Source: CAZXDL01 sp964639505
Lineage (GTDB): Bacteria > Patescibacteriota > Saccharimonadia > Saccharimonadales > UBA4665
Assembly (NCBI GenBank): GCA_964639505.1
Contig: CAZXDL010000011.1
Span: forward strand, 1-22,505
Length of the DNA: 22,505 nucleotides
Direction: 5' to 3'
Below the pieces are notes generated by a model. That model did not search any database. It was not told where the DNA came from and saw only the letters and a list, made by a program, of their open reading frames with translations. This document shows, piece by piece, positions 6,874-14,497 of the stretch (positions are counted from its first letter, which is position 1; each line of letters opens with the position of its first letter). A program made the translations under genes and the position numbers.

Positions 6874-7536
6874 TTAATTGCTAGGTTTCGTGCTGGCTGA
6901 TTGCTGCGCAATTGCGTCGTTGACAGCCTTGCGGAAGGAATCAAGGTTTGGCTGAATTTCAACCTTTTTACCATTAATAAAGAAGGTTGGGGTGCCTGTA
7001 ATTTTGAGTCTATTGCCTTCGTCCATATCAGCGTTAATAGTGTCGTTTACCTGACTGCTCGAAAAGTCAGTTTTGTACTTGTTAACATTTAAGCCAATTT
7101 GTTGGGCGTACTGTTCGAAATATGGGTTAGGGTTGCTGGCAGCCGTCCAAGCCTTGTTGTTGCTGGGGTCATAAAGGGCGTCGTGCATCTCCCAAAATTT
7201 ACCCTGAAGTGCAGCGGCTTCGGCTGCTCGAGCGGCAGCAAAAGCGTTACGGTGAAGATTTACGAGTGGAAAATTACGGAACTGAAATTTTATCTTGTCG
7301 CCAAATTCCGCTACTCCGGCCTTGACGACTGGCGCTGCAGCTGCGCAATATGGACATTCATAATCGCCATACTCTACCACTGTTACACCGGTTGTGCCCT
7401 TGCCCTGCACATTATTGCTTAGCCCGCTATTTTTACTTGAACTCGTTGTATTAGTCTTGTCGTTGCCACCAAAGACAGCGACACCTACGAATATTAAAAC
7501 TATAGCAGCAATTACAGCCCAGAAACCTTTAGACAT
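6874..7536 (-). CDS. Membrane-anchored DsbA-like thiol-disulfide oxidoreductase
   Basis: A 220-residue protein with an N-terminal membrane anchor or uncleaved signal (residues ~5-22, FWAVIAAIVLIFVGVAVF). A Ser/Asn/Lys-rich linker follows to ~48, then a thioredoxin-fold domain of the DsbA/Thioredoxin_4 group (PF13462 type). The active site CPYC is at 61-64 in VVEYGDYECPYC. The cis-proline loop ITGTPTFFING lies near 180, facing the active site in this fold. Helical-insert features such as NFPLVNLHRNAFAAARAAEAA also match the family. It should introduce or shuffle disulfides in exported proteins outside the membrane, usually re-oxidised by DsbB or VKOR. Neither partner gene is in this window. 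It has a conventional leader with TATAAT (7566-7571, minus) and GGAGAA before the ATG. Confidence 0.93.
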   Translation of the reverse strand: MSKGFWAVIAAIVLIFVGVAVFGGNDKTNTTSSSKNSGLSNNVQGKGTTGVTVVEYGDYECPYCAAAAPVVKAGVAEFGDKIKFQFRNFPLVNLHRNAFAAARAAEAAALQGKFWEMHDALYDPSNNKAWTAASNPNPYFEQYAQQIGLNVNKYKTDFSSSQVNDTINADMDEGNRLKITGTPTFFINGKKVEIQPNLDSFRKAVNDAIAQQSASTKPSN

Positions 7537-7540
7537 TCAA

Positions 7541-7571
7541 TTCTCCAATTTGCATTAATACTTAAATTATA
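7541..7571 (-). promoter_or_regulatory. -10 box and Shine-Dalgarno of the DsbA-like gene
   Basis: On the minus strand TATAAT (7571-7566) is followed ~20 nt later by GGAGAA (7546-7541), a few nt before ATG 7536. A possible TTACAA -35 (7596-7591) has 19 bp spacing. Confidence 0.55.
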
Positions 7572-7627
7572 CAGCAAGTAGCCAGGGGCTTTGTAATCAA
7601 GCGCCCAGCAGTATAAGCTAAATAAGC

Positions 7628-8674
7628 ATGAGCCTAACTTTCGCAATCATTCTTTTATTACTGGCTATTGGCGGCGTAGTTGTACGCAAAACTTATTACT
7701 ACGTGCCGGTGCGTGAGCTCAAGCGTCGCGCAGAGCATAAAGACCCTCTGGCTAAGAAAATATATCCGGCTGTTGCACATGGTAGCAGCCTGCGCGCCTT
7801 GCTATGGTTATACATCGGGTTGACTACTGCGGCGAGCCTAATAATGCTAGCAAAGATTTTGCCTGTTTGGGCGAGTCTTTTGATAGTTGGGCCAGTTCTG
7901 TGGGCGGCTTTTTCTTGGCTGCCAGCCAGCCGCGTAACAAAGATCGGGGCTCGGCTGACAATTCTTGTTACGCCACCCATATTATTCTTACTGAACTTTC
8001 TGCATCCGTTGCTGAGCCGCAGCACCGACGCAATTCAAAAACACACCACGATCCATAATCATACCGGCATTTACGAACGAGATGATTTAGTGAAGCTAAT
8101 TGAAGATGTTGAATGGCAAAAAGATAGTCGAATTACTCCAGAGGAATTAGAAATAGCCAAGCGCGCCTTGAGCTTTAGCGAATATACGGTCGGTGATATC
8201 TTGGTAAGCCGCAAAAAAATAAAGACCGTTATCGCATCTGATACTATCGGGCCTATCCTAATCGACGAACTGCATAAAAGCGGACAAAGTTGTGTACTGG
8301 TTAAAGATAAAAAAGGCGGTGATGTTGTCGGCACGCTCGAATTTAATAAGCTTGGGCTGGGCAGCAAAGGTAAAGTTAGCGACCTGATGAATACCAAAGT
8401 ATATTACGTTCACGAAAACGATGGTCTGGGCGAAGCCTTGCACGCATTTTTTGTTACCAACCACCCGTTGTTTATAGTGGTCAACAGCTTTGAGGAATAT
8501 GTTGGCATAATCTCGGTGGAGAATATCTTAAAGCAACTACTCGGGCATATTCCTGGCGAGGGCTTTGATCAGTTTGAAGACTTAACGGCAGTTGCCAGCC
8601 GGCACCCAAAAGCAAAAAAGTCTGAAGCAGGCGATGAAACCCCTGTTAAAACCGACGATAAAGTGTTAGAATAA
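7628..8674 (+). CDS. Membrane protein with CBS-domain pair (HlyC/CorC/CNNM-like)
   Basis: A 348-residue protein. Residues 1-20 form one hydrophobic helix, and ~57-125 form three more around WLYIGLTTAASLIMLAK and LTILVTPPILFLLNFL. The cytoplasmic half begins with ITPEELEIAKRALSFSEYTVGDILVSR, the typical lead-in to the CBS pair of CorC/HlyC and CNNM proteins. CBS-like units follow at about 195-310. A charged tail (ASRHPKAKKSEAGDE) follows. In the family the CBS pair binds adenine nucleotides and gates a membrane DUF21 domain linked to divalent cation transport. Here the membrane part is divergent and lacks clear DUF21 motifs, so transport activity is uncertain. The aspRS gene starts 6 nt after its stop, so the two are likely co-transcribed. 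Confidence 0.82.
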   Translation: MSLTFAIILLLLAIGGVVVRKTYYYVPVRELKRRAEHKDPLAKKIYPAVAHGSSLRALLWLYIGLTTAASLIMLAKILPVWASLLIVGPVLWAAFSWLPASRVTKIGARLTILVTPPILFLLNFLHPLLSRSTDAIQKHTTIHNHTGIYERDDLVKLIEDVEWQKDSRITPEELEIAKRALSFSEYTVGDILVSRKKIKTVIASDTIGPILIDELHKSGQSCVLVKDKKGGDVVGTLEFNKLGLGSKGKVSDLMNTKVYYVHENDGLGEALHAFFVTNHPLFIVVNSFEEYVGIISVENILKQLLGHIPGEGFDQFEDLTAVASRHPKAKKSEAGDETPVKTDDKVLE

Positions 8675-8680
8675 CCCTTT

Positions 8681-9991
8681 ATGAGAATCTTAAGCTCAGA
8701 AGTTAAAAACCATGTCGGCAACACAGTGCACGTCCAAGGTTGGCTGCACAAAAAGCGCTTGCTCGGTGGGCTGACATTCATTAATGTTCGTGACCGAGAC
8801 GGCTTAGTGCAAGTTGTTATCCAAGATAAAGACGAGGTCGAGAAACTGCGTGGGTTGCAAATTGGCACTGTTTTGGCAGTTGATGGAAAGGCTGTTGCTG
8901 AGGAGCGCGCTCCTGGTGGAGCTGAATTGCACGAAGCTAAAATTACAGTTATGGTTCCGGTGGAAGCCGAGCCAGCCATTGAAATCGATAAACCGCTCAG
9001 TCACAAACCAGACAATCTTGACACGCTGTTTGAGTATCGGGCAGTTGGGTTGCGCAACCTGCAAGAGACCGCAATTTTTAAGGTACAGTCAGCCATCACC
9101 AAAGCCATACGCGACTATTGCTACCGCGAGGGCTTTACAGAAATTCGCACGCCAAAGCTGTTGGCGGCAGCCACCGAGGGCGGCGCCGAAGTGTTTAAAC
9201 TAGATTACTTTGGCCAAGAAGCAACGCTGGCTCAGAGCCCGCAGTTTTATAAGCAGATTATGGTTGGCGTGTTTGAGCGCGTATTTGAAATTGCGCCGGT
9301 TTACCGTGCCGAACCTAGTGCTACAACGCGTCACATGACGGAATATGTTTCAGTTGACGGGGAAATGGGTTTTATTTCGATCGACGACCTAAAAAGCTTT
9401 TTGAGCGGCTTATTGAATTACGTCAGCGATGATATTTGGAAAAACAATAAGACCGAAATGGAACTGCTTCGAGCCACAAAGCCGGTAATTTCAAAAGACA
9501 TTCCTTCAATTCCTTTGCAAAAAATTCACGAGCTTTATAGTGCTGCAAACGATCAAAAGACAATTGGAGAAAAAGATCTGCGGCCAGACGAAGAGCGTTG
9601 GATTTGTGAATACGCCGCTAAAGAACTAGGTAGTGAAGCAGTCTTTGTAACAGATTGGCCCGCCAGCGAAATGAAGTTTTACCACAAGGCTCAAGCCGAT
9701 GATCCAAAACTGGCTGACCGGATCGATCTACTGTTTCGTGGTGTTGAAATTGTTACAGGCTCGATGCGCGAAAACAACTATGATGTTGTGGTTAAGCAGC
9801 TTAAGGAGATGGCTGGCGGCAACCCTGAAGATGCCGGTTTCAAGCCGCTACTTAGCGCCATGCAAGCCGGTATGCCAGCACACGGTGGCTTCGGAATGGG
9901 ACTGGAGCGAGTCACGCAGAAATTTATAGGACTTAATAATGTCAAAGAAGCCACGCTATTCCCGCGCGACATTAATCGTCTGGCTCCGTAA
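8681..9991 (+). CDS. aspS: Aspartyl-tRNA synthetase, archaeal-type, probably non-discriminating
   Basis: A 436-residue class II aminoacyl-tRNA synthetase that charges tRNA with aspartate. The N-terminal OB-fold anticodon-binding domain reads VHVQGWLHKKRLLGGLTFIN and continues to ~residue 100. A linker, HKPDNLDTLFEYRAVGLRN, leads to the catalytic core. Motif 2 is VYRAEPSATTRHMTEY. Motif 3 is GFGMGLERVTQKFIG at the C-terminus, closing with LFPRDINRLAP. It lacks the ~150-residue GAD insertion of standard bacterial AspRS (~590 residues) and matches the archaeal/AspS2 form. Family knowledge suggests it also makes Asp-tRNA(Asn), corrected by GatCAB, which is not in this window. It lies directly behind the CBS protein with only 6 nt between and no strong Shine-Dalgarno. 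The DUF3467-like gene follows 15 nt later. Confidence 0.95.
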   Translation: MRILSSEVKNHVGNTVHVQGWLHKKRLLGGLTFINVRDRDGLVQVVIQDKDEVEKLRGLQIGTVLAVDGKAVAEERAPGGAELHEAKITVMVPVEAEPAIEIDKPLSHKPDNLDTLFEYRAVGLRNLQETAIFKVQSAITKAIRDYCYREGFTEIRTPKLLAAATEGGAEVFKLDYFGQEATLAQSPQFYKQIMVGVFERVFEIAPVYRAEPSATTRHMTEYVSVDGEMGFISIDDLKSFLSGLLNYVSDDIWKNNKTEMELLRATKPVISKDIPSIPLQKIHELYSAANDQKTIGEKDLRPDEERWICEYAAKELGSEAVFVTDWPASEMKFYHKAQADDPKLADRIDLLFRGVEIVTGSMRENNYDVVVKQLKEMAGGNPEDAGFKPLLSAMQAGMPAHGGFGMGLERVTQKFIGLNNVKEATLFPRDINRLAP

Positions 9992-10006
9992 TCACAAGGA
10001 GAAATT

Positions 10007-10237
10007 ATGGCCGATCAACCTCAGATAAATTTCAATCTCGACCCCAATAAAATTAAAGTTTTGGCAGTCGACAGTTATCTCATTGGATCTAACGAACATG
10101 TGGTTACACTCAATTTTGCACAAGCCGTGCCTGATGGCACACAACATAACATTGTTTGTCGTGTTTCTATGAGCCCGGCTCAAGCCAAAGAATTTCTCAA
10201 AAACCTCAACGACCACATCGAAAAATTCGAAGTCTAA
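10007..10237 (+). CDS. DUF3467-like small protein
   Basis: A 76-residue soluble protein. The pattern IKVLAVDSYLIGSNEHVVTL, an F-A-Q strand, then RVSMSPAQAKEFLKNL and HIEKFEV matches the small DUF3467 family (PF11950). In that family a beta-sandwich-like region ends in a helix with an R-V-x-M-S-P-x-x-A-K core. Function is unknown. AAGGAG lies 5-10 nt before the ATG, one of the better Shine-Dalgarno sites in the window. It follows aspS by 15 nt and is probably in its operon. Confidence 0.82.
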   Translation: MADQPQINFNLDPNKIKVLAVDSYLIGSNEHVVTLNFAQAVPDGTQHNIVCRVSMSPAQAKEFLKNLNDHIEKFEV

Positions 10238-10283
10238 ATCAGCCTAAAACTCAACTTAATAAGTGGTGAGAAGAGTGCTTTTT

Positions 10284-10304
10284 TGCTAGACTGGCATTAA
10301 AGGA
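10284..10304 (+). promoter_or_regulatory. Extended -10 promoter and Shine-Dalgarno for the 10313 gene
   Basis: TGC plus TAGACT (10284-10292) is an extended -10 element. AAAGGA at 10299-10304 is 8 nt before ATG 10313. No good -35 is visible. Confidence 0.5.
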
Positions 10305-10312
10305 TAAGCGTA

Positions 10313-12442
10313 ATGGCAAAAAAATCTAAATCTCCTGACATGCCTGACCCTGCTAAGCAACTGGAGCAGCGGGTCGACGCTATGATGGACCTAAAAGGAG
10401 GCAAGGGCGATATTCCAGCTGCTGATGCGGATAGTGCGGTTTCTGAAGTCGCGGCTAGCGTTAATGAATCTTTAAATCAAAGTCTAGCTGGCAAAGAGTC
10501 TGAATCTCCTGAGACTGAAGCTCCTGAAATAAGTGAATCCAAAACCGCGCCTGAGCTACCCGGTGAAGTAGAAGAACCCGTCGATGAGCCTGTTTCGTCT
10601 ACACCAGATGAACCTGAGCAGGTCGCTGAAACCCCAGTTGCAGACGAAAGCGCAATCGAGCCAATGCCAATTCCGGACAGCGACATCGAAGACAGTTATA
10701 CCGAAAAGGCGGTTGACGATATAGTCGCAAAAGAAAGCGATCAGTTACTGGAAGTTGAGGATGAAAAAACTAAAGATGCTGGTAAAGCAGTTGTTTCCAA
10801 AGTTAGTTTCAGCGAAAAGATACGAAAAATTTTTGGCCACCGCCGTTTTTGGATATTCCTGGTTGCATTAATGCTCATTATTTTTGCAGTCCCATCAACT
10901 AGATACAAAATTCTCGGCCTGGTAATTAAAAAATCCGTAGCAATCACGGTTTTAGATAGTAAAACGTCTAATCCCGTAAGCAGTGCAGAGGTTAATTTGG
11001 CGGGAGCTACAGCCAAAACTGACGCTAGTGGCACGGCCCATATCAGTGCCGGTTTAGGCAAACGTAATCTAACAGTTAGCAAACGCTACTACACAACTCT
11101 CGACAGCAGTTATTTTGTTGGATTTAAATCTAGCAGTAGCTCAGTAAAATTAACTGCTATAGGTCGTTTAGTCCCAATTACGGTGCTCAACAAAGTCACC
11201 GGTAAGCCGGTGTCAGATGCTCAAATTCAATCTCAAGGTACCAATGCAAAAACTAATTCCAAAGGACAGGCCGAGATCGCATTGCCGACAAAAGCTGCAA
11301 CCTACCCTGGAAAAATTACAATCAAAGGATACAATCCGACAGATGTTACTATTGTCGTAACTGACAAAGTTGATAAATCTAATACTTTTGAAATTTCTCC
11401 AAGCGGCCAGGTGTATTTCTTATCAAACCGCAACGGAACTCTAGATGTCGTTAAATCGGATCTAGACGGCGGAAATCGTAAAATTGTGTTGGCAGGAACG
11501 GGTAAAGAAGACTCTCGTACTACCAGCTTATTGGCGTCACGCGATTGGCGCTACTTGGCACTAAAGTCACACCGAGAAGGTAACCTGCCATCGCTTTATT
11601 TGATCGATACCAACAATGACAAAGTTACGCAGTTTGATAATAGCGATTCAGAATTCTCGCTAATTGGCTGGCACGATCATAACTTTGTTTATTCATTAAA
11701 CCGTAATAATCTAGCCTACTCTCAGACTGGCAAACAGGCAGTTAAGAGCTACGATGCCGAACGCCTCCAGTTAAACCAGCTCGATCAATCACAATCTGAG
11801 GGTTCGGCGGGTAATTCCGTGTATCAAAGCTTCGCTAATTTCTACATAGTTGATGATCTAGTTGTATACACTACGCAGTGGAACCGCGAGGGGAGCACGA
11901 TTACGATTGACGCCGATAAAAACGATACGATACGTGGCGTACAGTCAAACGGCCAAAATAAAAAAGATTACCAGACTTTTTCATCCGCCAATAATAACTA
12001 CATCCAGGCCAGTCCATACGAGCCGCAGGGGATATATTTTGCGGTTTATGACAACAATTCCAAGCCAACGTTTTATCAGTTTGAGAATAAGTCAGTTAAA
12101 ACTGCCAGCATTGACCAAGCAACATTTGATAAAACCTATCCAACCTTTTTACTGTCTCCATCTGGCAACCAAACACTCTGGACGGAGCTTCGCGATGGTA
12201 AAAACGCCATATTTACGGGCGATGCTAATGCAGGTAACAAAAAGCAAATTGTCGGACTTGATGAGTATTCACCATATGGATGGTATGGCGAGGCTTACAT
12301 ATTAGTTTCTAAAAATAGTAGTGAGCTGTACATCGTACCAACCGCTGGGCTAAGTAGTGGCCGCATGCCCCTTAAAGTTACAGACTATTACAAGCCGGCT
12401 CAAACCTATGCCGGATATGGCTATGGTTACGGCGGGCTTTAG
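10313..12442 (+). CDS. Large single-pass protein with Ig/carboxypeptidase-regulatory-like repeats and TolB-like beta-propeller
   Basis: A 709-residue protein. Residues 1-170 are acidic and Pro/Glu/Ser-rich, probably disordered and cytoplasmic. A membrane helix follows (~179-198, FWIFLVALMLIIFAVPSTRY). Outside, two similar beta domains occur (~208-285 and ~288-365), sharing the pattern I-T-V-L ... G/S-K-x-V-S-D/S-A-x-I/V ... T-D/N-x-x-G-x-A (AITVLDSKTSNPVSSAEV, PITVLNKVTGKPVSDAQI). This resembles carboxypeptidase-regulatory or PEGA-type sandwiches. The C-terminal ~340 residues contain WD40/TolB-like propeller strands (GQVYFLSNRNGTLDVVKSDL, SLYLIDTNNDKVTQFD) and end in a Tyr/Gly-rich tail. It is likely an envelope-anchored surface or sensor protein. 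The stop overlaps that of the convergent gene by 4 nt. Confidence 0.85.
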   Translation: MAKKSKSPDMPDPAKQLEQRVDAMMDLKGGKGDIPAADADSAVSEVAASVNESLNQSLAGKESESPETEAPEISESKTAPELPGEVEEPVDEPVSSTPDEPEQVAETPVADESAIEPMPIPDSDIEDSYTEKAVDDIVAKESDQLLEVEDEKTKDAGKAVVSKVSFSEKIRKIFGHRRFWIFLVALMLIIFAVPSTRYKILGLVIKKSVAITVLDSKTSNPVSSAEVNLAGATAKTDASGTAHISAGLGKRNLTVSKRYYTTLDSSYFVGFKSSSSSVKLTAIGRLVPITVLNKVTGKPVSDAQIQSQGTNAKTNSKGQAEIALPTKAATYPGKITIKGYNPTDVTIVVTDKVDKSNTFEISPSGQVYFLSNRNGTLDVVKSDLDGGNRKIVLAGTGKEDSRTTSLLASRDWRYLALKSHREGNLPSLYLIDTNNDKVTQFDNSDSEFSLIGWHDHNFVYSLNRNNLAYSQTGKQAVKSYDAERLQLNQLDQSQSEGSAGNSVYQSFANFYIVDDLVVYTTQWNREGSTITIDADKNDTIRGVQSNGQNKKDYQTFSSANNNYIQASPYEPQGIYFAVYDNNSKPTFYQFENKSVKTASIDQATFDKTYPTFLLSPSGNQTLWTELRDGKNAIFTGDANAGNKKQIVGLDEYSPYGWYGEAYILVSKNSSELYIVPTAGLSSGRMPLKVTDYYKPAQTYAGYGYGYGGL

Positions 12443-13284
12443 CTGCGGCCGACTTTTGTCAGCTTGACGATGTCCATTTTGCCGTCTGTGTGCAGACTGC
12501 CGCTAACAACGCGATTGATTAGTTTATAAGGTTCTCCCAATGTGACTGTCTCAACCCGTTTGACAAGTTTTTTGCTTACCAGTCGTTTTACGATCAAATC
12601 TCTTTCTTGGTTAGTATCAGGATCAATCGAATGTGTCAGCTGCAGATTATGACGGATAAAGCCAATGCCGATGTCAAGCGAGGCTGCTCCTACCCAAAGT
12701 AAATTATCTTGAGCGACATGCTCTTGGCGATGTTGCCATTGGATTGCTCGTACATCAAGCGGTTTTTTATTGTCAAAAGTTGTTGCCCAAAATCTTACGT
12801 GGTGTCTTTCACCAGGTCGTCCTTCGATCGGTATTTCAAATGCAATATCTTGCTTACGGCCAAACAGATATAAGCTGCTGACTGGTGCCTTGGGGTAATA
12901 CCACCCATAGATGATGCTTAATACCTGTCGTGCCGTATTTCGCAGGCTATGCCGATCTGCCATAAACCAGCCGGTATTTTCCATTGCTAAAATCAGCTCT
13001 CGCCGTGTGCCGATTATGCCGACGTTTATTGGGTCAGAGGCAAAGCCATCGGGCGTCACGCAATATAAAGGCAGATGATCTACCGGTCGTATAATCCTAA
13101 GCAGCCGAATTATGGCCGGTACTAAAATGTAGGCGCCTAACCCATATGTAAAAAGCACGGCGATGCCGAGAGGTAGCCGTTTATCAAAGTAAGGGAAAAT
13201 ATTATTTACCGATATGTAGGCGATAATAATTCCGGGCACAAGCACAGCAAATCGCTTGCTGATACGAAGTAAAAACTGAATCAT
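12439..13284 (-). CDS. LssY C-terminal domain membrane protein
   Basis: A 281-residue protein with two N-terminal membrane helices (~12-31 and ~38-62). A soluble domain matching the LssY_C family (PF14067) follows. Seen: CVTPDGFASDPINVGIIG, ENTGWFMADRHSLRN, APVSSLYLFGRKQDIAFE, RHHVRFWA, LLWVGAASLDIGIGF and the HSIDPDTNQERDL stretch. In LssY/DedA-type proteins this domain accompanies membrane phosphatase or DedA modules. Here it stands alone behind two helices. Function is not known, and a lipid or envelope role is inference. TATTAT upstream (13299-13294, minus) would leave only a very short leader. The gene is convergent with the propeller protein, both stops sharing a TTAG. Confidence 0.85.
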   Translation of the reverse strand: MIQFLLRISKRFAVLVPGIIIAYISVNNIFPYFDKRLPLGIAVLFTYGLGAYILVPAIIRLLRIIRPVDHLPLYCVTPDGFASDPINVGIIGTRRELILAMENTGWFMADRHSLRNTARQVLSIIYGWYYPKAPVSSLYLFGRKQDIAFEIPIEGRPGERHHVRFWATTFDNKKPLDVRAIQWQHRQEHVAQDNLLWVGAASLDIGIGFIRHNLQLTHSIDPDTNQERDLIVKRLVSKKLVKRVETVTLGEPYKLINRVVSGSLHTDGKMDIVKLTKVGRS

Positions 13285-13324
13285 TAGTCCCTAACATAAT
13301 ACAGCATGCTAAAATGCTTATATT

Positions 13325-13597
13325 ATGCCAAACGAATCTACAGCTCCTGTCATGGACGTTTCAGCTCCCCCCGCCCAGCCTAAGCCGGCTGCTCCGCCTT
13401 TGGCGCAAGCTCCTCAAGAAACTGACACTAAAACAAAGTCAGACCCTAAGTCTGAAGACAAAAAGAAGGCAACGGTACAGAGCAAAGCAGAGGAGCCAAA
13501 GGCCAGCAACGGTGTTGGTATGGCGATTTTCGCAACAGTGGTAATCGTGCTTGGGCTGGCAGCCCTAGCTACCTACGCTTATCTCCAGCAAAAGTAA
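13325..13597 (+). CDS. Small Pro/Lys-rich protein with C-terminal membrane anchor
   Basis: A 90-residue protein of unknown family. Residues 1-60 are rich in Pro, Ala, Lys and Glu (low complexity, likely disordered). Residues ~63-86 form one membrane helix (MAIFATVVIVLGLAALATYA) with a four-residue end. This tail-anchored layout places the charged part in the cytoplasm if inserted N-in. The TsaC gene starts 1 nt after its stop, so it heads the tsaC-mazG-SDR run. TAAAAT at 13310-13315, 9 nt before the ATG, is a candidate -10 box with nearly no leader. Confidence 0.75.
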   Translation: MPNESTAPVMDVSAPPAQPKPAAPPLAQAPQETDTKTKSDPKSEDKKKATVQSKAEEPKASNGVGMAIFATVVIVLGLAALATYAYLQQK

Positions 13598-13598
13598 C

Positions 13599-14168
13599 AT
13601 GTCGGTCGCTCAACAACTAAATCTACCCGGTGCAATCGGTGTTATACCGACTGATACAGTTTATGGTGTTGTTGCTAGGGCGGCTGATCAAGCTGCCGTC
13701 GAGCGGTTGTACGAGCTAAAGAAGCGAGACAACAAACCCGGCACTTTAATCGCTGCAAGCATTGCGCAGGCCGAGGAGCTCGGTCTTAAACATCGTTATC
13801 TCAAAGCAGTTGAACAATTCTGGCCGGGTGCGATCAGCATAATTATCCCCACGTCTGTCCCAAAGTTAGCTTATCTTCATCGTGGCAAAATGAGTTTAGC
13901 CGTCCGAATTCCAGCCGATAAAAAACTCCACGAGATTCTACAAGAAACCGGTCCTCTACTGACAAGCAGTGCAAACGACCCAGGGCAGCCAACCGCTACG
14001 ACAATCCAGCAGGCCAAAGATTATTTTGGCGACAAAGTGGACTTTTATGAAGACGGTGGTGATCTATCGGCTTGCCAAGCCTCGACCATAATCAGAATAG
14101 TCGATGATGCCGTGGAAGTGATCAGACAGGGTGCTGTTAAGATTGACGATGCTACAATTAGTTCATGA
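13599..14168 (+). CDS. tsaC: L-threonylcarbamoyladenylate synthase (TsaC/Sua5/YrdC)
   Basis: A 189-residue YrdC-domain enzyme. It makes threonylcarbamoyl-AMP from threonine, bicarbonate and ATP for the t6A37 modification of ANN-decoding tRNAs. Seen: the N-terminal PTDTVYGVVARA, YELKKRDNKPGTLI, WPGAISIIIP, the LAVRIP strand, GPLLTSSANDPGQPTAT and the final STIIRI...VIRQGAV. All are in the family order, and the length fits TsaC (no extra Sua5 domain). The start ATG lies 1 nt after the preceding stop. The stop overlaps the next ATG as ATGA, so it is translated in one run with the pyrophosphohydrolase and the SDR enzyme. TsaB, D and E are not in the window. Confidence 0.95.
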   Translation: MSVAQQLNLPGAIGVIPTDTVYGVVARAADQAAVERLYELKKRDNKPGTLIAASIAQAEELGLKHRYLKAVEQFWPGAISIIIPTSVPKLAYLHRGKMSLAVRIPADKKLHEILQETGPLLTSSANDPGQPTATTIQQAKDYFGDKVDFYEDGGDLSACQASTIIRIVDDAVEVIRQGAVKIDDATISS

Positions 14169-14497
14169 CTTTAGAGGAGTATCAAAAAAAAGCCCTGACG
14201 ACCGTTATTGCCACCGATAACGAATTTCGCGACCTTTTGCACTGGGTACTTGGTATTAATGGTGAAGCAGGCGAAATTGCCGAAAAAGTAAAGAAAATCA
14301 TTCGTGACAAAAACGCGGTGGTTTCAGAAGAAGACAAAGCTGAACTTGCTAAAGAAGTTGGCGATGTGCTTTGGTACTTGGCAGTTTTTGCTCACCATCT
14401 CGACATTCCGTTAGAAAAAATCGCCCAACAAAACCTAGATAAACTTCAAAGCCGCAAAAAACGCGGCGTCCTTCAAGGCTCAGGCGACAACAGATGA
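14165..14497 (+). CDS. MazG-like nucleotide pyrophosphohydrolase
   Basis: A 110-residue all-alpha NTP pyrophosphohydrolase of the MazG-like type. Members hydrolyse nucleoside triphosphates to monophosphate and pyrophosphate, often as house-cleaning of damaged or excess nucleotides. The metal-binding acidic pattern is visible: INGEAGEIAEKVKKIIRD (E-x2-E in helix 1) and, ~25 residues on, ELAKEVGDVLWYLAVFA (E-x3-D in helix 2). It is a single domain, as in the short MazG-like proteins rather than two-domain MazG. It shares ATGA overlaps with both the TsaC gene and the SDR gene. The natural substrate cannot be told. Confidence 0.88.
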   Translation: MTLEEYQKKALTTVIATDNEFRDLLHWVLGINGEAGEIAEKVKKIIRDKNAVVSEEDKAELAKEVGDVLWYLAVFAHHLDIPLEKIAQQNLDKLQSRKKRGVLQGSGDNR

